Shown: piece by piece, positions 59,669 through 64,000 of the stretch
Position numbering within the stretch: the stretch's first letter is position 1
How the letters are laid out: every line of letters starts with the position of its first letter
Assembly: GCF_010548275.1 (NCBI RefSeq)
Contig: NZ_JAAGLT010000009.1
Coordinates: 186,001-250,000, forward strand
Direction of reading: 5' to 3'
Origin: Streptomyces sp. SID12488
GTDB taxonomy: Bacteria > Actinomycetota > Actinomycetes > Streptomycetales > Streptomycetaceae
DNA length: 64,000 nucleotides
Notes under the pieces: model-generated
The model's input: the letters and a program-made list of their open reading frames with translations, nothing else
What the model was told of the DNA's origin: nothing
Database searches by the model: none
Made by a program: the position numbers and the translations under genes

Positions 59669-62422
59669 TCACGGTTTCAGCAGCAGCGTGTCGTTCGTGC
59701 TGTCGTCGACCGCCTTGTCCGTGAAGGACCAGTCCAGCAGTTCGCCCTCGACCCACTTGCCGGTCTGGTCGGTGTAGTGGTCGCTGAAGGCGTGCCCGGA
59801 GGCTCCCGTCAGGTTGATCCACTTCGACTTGTCGAGGTCGCCGAGGTTGACCACCATCCGCATCGACGGCACCCAGACGACGCCGTAGCCGCCGGCCGCG
59901 TTCCAGCCGGTCGCGTTGACCGTCGCCTCGCCACCGCCGAGGTTCCAGGGGCCGCGGTTGAGGATGTACTGCACGAAGCCGGGACCCTCGGTGCCCAGGG
60001 TCTGGTTCTTCAGGAACAGGCGGTGCAGCCGGCCCCAGCTCCAGGTGTCGATGTCCTTGCCGAGCTTGGCGGTCAGCTCCCAGCGGGCGTCCGACAGGGC
60101 CCGCCCGAAGAGCTGGTCGCGGTTGGTCGCGGCCTTCTCGGTGCGGGTGGCCGGCGTGGTCCACCAGTCGTTGTCCTGGTCGTTGATGAGCTTGCGGACC
60201 ACCTCGAACCAGCGGTCGCCGCCGTCCGGCTGCGCCTGGTCCGCGTCCCGCTGGCCGCACTCGAGCACCCGCTGGTCCGCGTCGGCGGGGCTGGTGGTGT
60301 TCACCGGCTTGACGTACAGGCACTGGCCCTCGACCCGCACCTCCTTGGGCAGCTTGTTGCCGAAAGCGAGCTTCAGGATGTTGCGCCAGACCGAGTTGAA
60401 GTAGGCCGCCGCGGCCGAGTCCGCGTCCTGGGTGTAGTCCCAGCCCACGAGGAGCTTCTGCGCCTCACGGACGTACTTGTCCTTGACGTCGATCGCCAGC
60501 AGTTTGGGCACCAGCAGCTTGGCGATCTCGCTGCTGTTGTCCAGCTGCATCTGGCGCATGTCGTCCGTGGAGATCTTGCCGCCGCCCTTGATCTTCGAGG
60601 CGATCAGGTCGGCGATGCGCTGGCTGCGGGTGCCGTAGCCCCAGTCCCTGGTGAGCGTGTACGGGTACTTGGCCTGGTCGACGACGGCCTGGTTGGCGGT
60701 CACGATGTAGCCGCGCTTGGGGTCGAACTCGAAGGGCAGCTCGGCCTGCTTGAGGTAACCCGTCCAGCGGTACTTGGAGTCCCAGCCGGGGACCGGCAGC
60801 GAGCCGTCGTCGCCCGCCGCGCGCTTGGGGATGCGTCCCGGCAGCTGGTAGCCGATGTGGCCCGCGGTGTCCGCGTAGACGAGGTTCTGCGAGGGCACGT
60901 CGAAGGAGGCCGCGCCCGCGCGGAACTCGGTCCAGTTCGACGCCTTGTCGATCAGGAAGACGGCGTCCATGGAGGTGCCGGGGTCCAGCGCGGTCCAGCG
61001 CAGCGCGATGCCGTAGCCGTCACCGCGGTCGGGGGCCGCTGCGTCGACGGTGGCCTTCTGGCCGGCCTTGACGAGCTCGTCGTCGCGGTCGGACAGCAGG
61101 GGTCCGTTCTCGGTCTCGCGGACGACGATCTTCTTGGACGCGCCGCCGGCGACCTCGATGGTCTCTTCGCGCGTGGTGAACGGCTTCGTCTTCCCGTCGT
61201 ACAGGTAGCCGTCGCCGGAGAGCTTCTCCAGGTAGAGGTCGGTGACGTCGGCGCCCGAGTTGGTCATGCCCCAGGCGATGTCGCCGTTGTGGCCGATGAC
61301 CACACCGGGCATGCCCGCGAAGGTGTACCCGGAGACGTCGTACTGGCACTTGCTGGAGACGCTGCGGCAGTGCAGGCCCATCTGGTACCAGACGGACGGC
61401 AGCGACGGCGACAGGTGCGGGTCGTTGGCCAGCAGCGGCTTGCCGGTGATGGTGTGGGCGCCCGCGACGACCCAGGAGTTCGAGCCGATGCCGTTGCCGT
61501 TCACGCCGACGGCCGCCGGGACGTCGTCGAGGACCCGGTAGAGGCCCTCCAGCTGGCTCTGGAAGGCCGCGGAGTCGACGGTCGAGGTTCCGGACGTGCC
61601 CAAGGACGCGGACTCCGTGCTCGCGGCGCTGCCGCCCTGCACGTACGTCTGCGTCGCTGCGTCGTACTCGCCTTCCTGGACGATCGGCTTGTTCCGGCTG
61701 TACGGGTACTCGGGGTACAGGTCGGCGATCTGCTGCGGGCCGAGGCGGCTGGTCAGCAGGGACCGGTCGATCTCGTCCTGCATGTTGCCGCGCAGGTCCC
61801 AGGCCATCGCCTTCAGCCACGCGACCGAGTCGACCGGGGTCCACTCCTGCGGCTTGTAGTCGTTCTCGAACCCGAGGGCCGCGTACTCCAGGGAGATTTC
61901 CGCGCCGTCCTTGCCGTTCAGGTAGGCGTTGACTCCCTTGGCGTAGGCCTGGAGGTACTTCTTGGTGGCGGCCGACAGGGTCTTGTCGTACTCCTCCTTG
62001 GCCACCCGGTCCCAGCCCATGGTGCGCAGGAACTCGTCGTTCTCGACCTGCCCCTTGCCGAACATCTCGGAGAGCCGGCCCGACGTCATGTGCCGGCGTA
62101 CGTCCATCTCGTAGAACCGGTCCTGCGCCTGGACGTAGCCCTGCGCCATGAACAGGTCCTCGTCGGAGGAGGCGTAGATCTGCGGGATGCCGTAGCTGTC
62201 GCGCCTGACGTCGACGGGACCCGACAGGCCCTCGAGCGAGATTGAGCCCTTGGTCTGTGGGAAGGAGGCCCGGACGGTACTGATGGACCAGTAGGCGCCG
62301 AAGGCGACGCCTCCGACGATGGCCAGAACCAGGACGATCACGAACAGTCGGGCTTTGCGCCCCTTCTTCCTGCCGGACTTGCCGGACTTGTGGCCGGAAG
62401 AGCTGGTGGTGGTGGGGGGCAT
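59669..62422 (-). CDS. Penicillin acylase-family (Ntn) amidase
   Basis: 917 residues. Lys-rich N-terminus and one membrane helix (about 24-46; LFVIVLVLAIVGGVAFGAYW), then the alpha-chain region DVRRDSYGIPQIYA, a spacer and the beta-chain start at G|S314-N-S-W, the Ser that becomes the N-terminal nucleophile after self-cleavage. Later VIGHNGDIAWGMTNSG and VDAAAPDRGDGYGIALRWTA carry family residues. Relatives deacylate penicillins, quorum signals or aculeacin-like peptides; the natural substrate is unknown. ATG 62422 gives MPPTTTSSSGHKSG; the further frame to 62545 is less likely. Confidence 0.9.
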   Translation of the reverse strand: MPPTTTSSSGHKSGKSGRKKGRKARLFVIVLVLAIVGGVAFGAYWSISTVRASFPQTKGSISLEGLSGPVDVRRDSYGIPQIYASSDEDLFMAQGYVQAQDRFYEMDVRRHMTSGRLSEMFGKGQVENDEFLRTMGWDRVAKEEYDKTLSAATKKYLQAYAKGVNAYLNGKDGAEISLEYAALGFENDYKPQEWTPVDSVAWLKAMAWDLRGNMQDEIDRSLLTSRLGPQQIADLYPEYPYSRNKPIVQEGEYDAATQTYVQGGSAASTESASLGTSGTSTVDSAAFQSQLEGLYRVLDDVPAAVGVNGNGIGSNSWVVAGAHTITGKPLLANDPHLSPSLPSVWYQMGLHCRSVSSKCQYDVSGYTFAGMPGVVIGHNGDIAWGMTNSGADVTDLYLEKLSGDGYLYDGKTKPFTTREETIEVAGGASKKIVVRETENGPLLSDRDDELVKAGQKATVDAAAPDRGDGYGIALRWTALDPGTSMDAVFLIDKASNWTEFRAGAASFDVPSQNLVYADTAGHIGYQLPGRIPKRAAGDDGSLPVPGWDSKYRWTGYLKQAELPFEFDPKRGYIVTANQAVVDQAKYPYTLTRDWGYGTRSQRIADLIASKIKGGGKISTDDMRQMQLDNSSEIAKLLVPKLLAIDVKDKYVREAQKLLVGWDYTQDADSAAAAYFNSVWRNILKLAFGNKLPKEVRVEGQCLYVKPVNTTSPADADQRVLECGQRDADQAQPDGGDRWFEVVRKLINDQDNDWWTTPATRTEKAATNRDQLFGRALSDARWELTAKLGKDIDTWSWGRLHRLFLKNQTLGTEGPGFVQYILNRGPWNLGGGEATVNATGWNAAGGYGVVWVPSMRMVVNLGDLDKSKWINLTGASGHAFSDHYTDQTGKWVEGELLDWSFTDKAVDDSTNDTLLLKP

Positions 62423-62534
62423 CGCTGTCCTTGCTGTCCTAACGCGAGCGGCAGGCGGTACTGGAGTGCTGGAGCAACCATAGGCGCAGGGCCCGGCGCG
62501 ACTTGACGCGGAGTCGGGTACGCGAACGAGCGGG

Positions 62535-62600
62535 CGTTCGATCATGCCTGCGGAAGTGTCAAGAAATCGTCAAGAGTTAGGTAAGGTAACGAAGTACTTG
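62535..62600. promoter_or_regulatory. Promoter region with direct repeats before the antiporter gene
   Basis: GTCAAGAAATC and GTCAAGAGTTA are adjacent 11-base units around 62,557-62,578. They are followed by TTAGGTAAGGTAAC, which looks like half of an actinobacterial iron box. An inverted repeat CGAACG / CGTTCG lies at 62523-62540. Which of these are functional is unclear. Confidence 0.35.
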
Positions 62601-62680
62601 GGTGCGCGGTGACCTCACCTCGTGTCCGATGTACGTGAGCCCCGCGCGTGCCGCGCCCGGGCCAGGGAAGGGAACGGCCG

Positions 62681-64000
62681 CTGACTGTCCACCACCTCAA
62701 CCAGCTCCTGCTCGTCTGCTCGCTCGTCCTCCTCATCGCTGTGGCAGCGGTCCGGATCTCCTCGCGCAGCGGGCTCCCCAGCCTGCTCGTGTACCTGGGG
62801 ATCGGCGTCGCCATGGGCCAGGACGGCATCGGCGACATCCACTTCGACAACGCCGAACTGACCCAGGTCATCGGATACGCGGCCCTGGTCGTGATCCTGG
62901 CCGAGGGCGGACTCGCCACGAAGTGGAAGGAGATCAAACCCGCCCTCCCGGCAGCCTCCGTGCTGGCGCTGGCGGGGGTCGCGGTGAGCGTCGGGATCAC
63001 GGCGACGGCCGCGCACTACCTGATCGGTCTCGAGTGGCGGCAGGCGTTCATCATCGGCGCGGTGGTGTCCTCGACGGACGCGGCGGCGGTCTTCTCCGTC
63101 CTGCGGAAGATCCCCCTCCCCGCGCGCGTGACGGGCACCCTCGAGGCCGAGTCGGGCTTCAACGACGCCCCGGTGGTCATTCTGGTCGTCTCGCTGTCCA
63201 CGGCGGGCCCGGTCGAGCACTGGTACACGCTGCTGGGCGTCATCGTCCTCGAGCTGGCCATCGGCGCGGCCATCGGGATCGCGGTCGGCTGGCTAGGCGC
63301 CTGGGGCCTGCGGCACGTGGCCCTGCCCGCGTCCGGCCTCTACCCCATCGCCGTGATGGCCATCGCGGTCACCGCGTACGCCGCCGGCGCGCTGGCCCAC
63401 GGCAGCGGTTTCCTCGCGGTCTACCTGGCCGCCATGGTCCTCGGCAACGCCAAGCTGCCGCACTGGCCGGCCACCCGCGGCTTCGCCGACGGACTCGGCT
63501 GGATCGCCCAGATCGGCATGTTCGTCCTGCTCGGCCTGCAGGTGACCCCGCACGAGATGGGCGACGACATCTGGCCCGCGCTCGTCATAGGCCTGGCCCT
63601 GACCATGGTCGCGCGCCCGCTGAGCGTGATCGTCAGTCTGACGCCGTTCCGGGTCCCGTGGCAGGAGCAGACCCTGATGTCCTGGGCCGGGCTGCGCGGC
63701 GCGGTACCCATCATCCTGGCGACGATCCCGATGGTGAGCGGCGTCGAGGACAGCCGTCGCATCTTCAACATCGTCTTCGTCCTGGTCGTCGTCTACACCC
63801 TCGTCCAGGGCCCGACGCTCCCCTGGCTGGCCCGCAAACTGCACCTCGACACGAGCGACGAGGCCGCCGACCTCGGCATCGAGTCGGCGCCCCTGGAGCG
63901 GCTGCGCGGCCATCTGCTGTCCGTCGCGATACCCGACGGCTCCAAGATGCACGGCGTGGAGGTGGGCGAACTGAGGCTGCCGGCGGGCGCCGCGGTCACC
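62681..64000 (+). CDS. Potassium/proton antiporter (CPA1, CvrA/NhaP2-like), 3' end outside window
   Basis: At least 440 residues, open to the window end. Twelve or so hydrophobic helices; conserved blocks GAVVSSTDAAAVFSVL, EAESGFNDAPVVILV and SWAGLRGAVPIILA. The last part (LRGHLLSVAIPDGSKMHGV) begins a TrkA_C-like regulatory domain. The family N-terminus (TVHHLNQLLLVCSLVLL) starts at a CTG (62681) preceded by GGGAAGGG at 8 bases; the only canonical in-frame start nearby is GTG 62648, which lacks a ribosome site. I favour CTG. It balances cytoplasmic K+ and pH. Confidence 0.9.
   Translation, partial: MTVHHLNQLLLVCSLVLLIAVAAVRISSRSGLPSLLVYLGIGVAMGQDGIGDIHFDNAELTQVIGYAALVVILAEGGLATKWKEIKPALPAASVLALAGVAVSVGITATAAHYLIGLEWRQAFIIGAVVSSTDAAAVFSVLRKIPLPARVTGTLEAESGFNDAPVVILVVSLSTAGPVEHWYTLLGVIVLELAIGAAIGIAVGWLGAWGLRHVALPASGLYPIAVMAIAVTAYAAGALAHGSGFLAVYLAAMVLGNAKLPHWPATRGFADGLGWIAQIGMFVLLGLQVTPHEMGDDIWPALVIGLALTMVARPLSVIVSLTPFRVPWQEQTLMSWAGLRGAVPIILATIPMVSGVEDSRRIFNIVFVLVVVYTLVQGPTLPWLARKLHLDTSDEAADLGIESAPLERLRGHLLSVAIPDGSKMHGVEVGELRLPAGAAVT

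Overview
The window looks like chromosomal DNA from a Streptomyces species or a close relative. Coding regions are very GC-rich with strong third-position G/C bias, GTG starts are common, and ATGA/GTGA stop-start overlaps are frequent. The genes include Streptomyces markers such as an SsgA-like sporulation protein, DUF397/Scr1-type regulators, GlpR/SepX and a Nur-like box. The left-end order (protein mannosyltransferase, two MecA_N-type PBPs, SsgA-like protein) matches my memory of the S. coelicolor SCO3154-SCO3158 region.

Layout. 1-13.1 kb is core chromosome: a partial pmt, two PBPs, an ssgE-like gene, a cobalt/nickel ECF transporter (cbiMN-cbiQ-cbiO) behind a Nur-like box, ohrR-ohr, a serine hydrolase, a metallophosphoesterase, a GNAT enzyme and a RidA protein. 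13.2-13.95 kb holds an isochorismatase-fold protein and the last 40 codons of an EamA transporter gene. 13,948-31,715 is a 17.77 kb integrated element of the AICE type (actinomycete integrative and conjugative element) that splits this EamA gene. The rest of the EamA gene is at 31,713-32,441. 32.4-64 kb is chromosome again: YbaK-like deacylase, DUF397/XRE pair, TetR-MMPL, a tricorn protease homologue, an SDR/hydrolase/BVMO operon with a divergent MerR gene, exonuclease III, GNAT, a two-component system divergent from a FtsX-type ABC exporter, tRNA-Ala(CGC), a glpR-GNAT-mog-moaC-moeA(glp)-galU cluster, 5-FTHF cyclo-ligase, a penicillin acylase homologue and the start of a K+/H+ antiporter.

The element carries a large serine recombinase at its left end, an HTH regulator with operator-like repeats, a rolling-circle Rep with an apparent N-terminal frameshift, a small CxxC protein, a SpdB-like membrane protein, a TraSA/FtsK DNA pump, an SCO3933-type regulator, a KorSA-like GntR repressor with two operator-like repeats, a 110 bp hairpin that could be a single-strand origin or clt locus, and a HATPase/XRE-TPR pair. 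Its right half is defence-like cargo: an AT-richer OLD-family ATPase-TOPRIM nuclease, an unrecognised gene convergent with it, and a trypco2 plus trypsin-NB-ARC-TPR pair.

The most interesting structure is at the ends. The two element ends join into an attP with clear dyad symmetry centred on a GA dinucleotide. A degenerate copy of the right att arm also lies inside the element at 27,661-27,694. The trypco2/NB-ARC module therefore sits in a 4.02 kb segment bounded by direct repeats of the integrase site, as if added in a separate event. The TPR region of the NB-ARC protein is nine near-identical 42-residue repeats, a pattern expected of a fast-diversifying recognition array. All family assignments come from motifs read by eye and from memory of the families; no database search was run.
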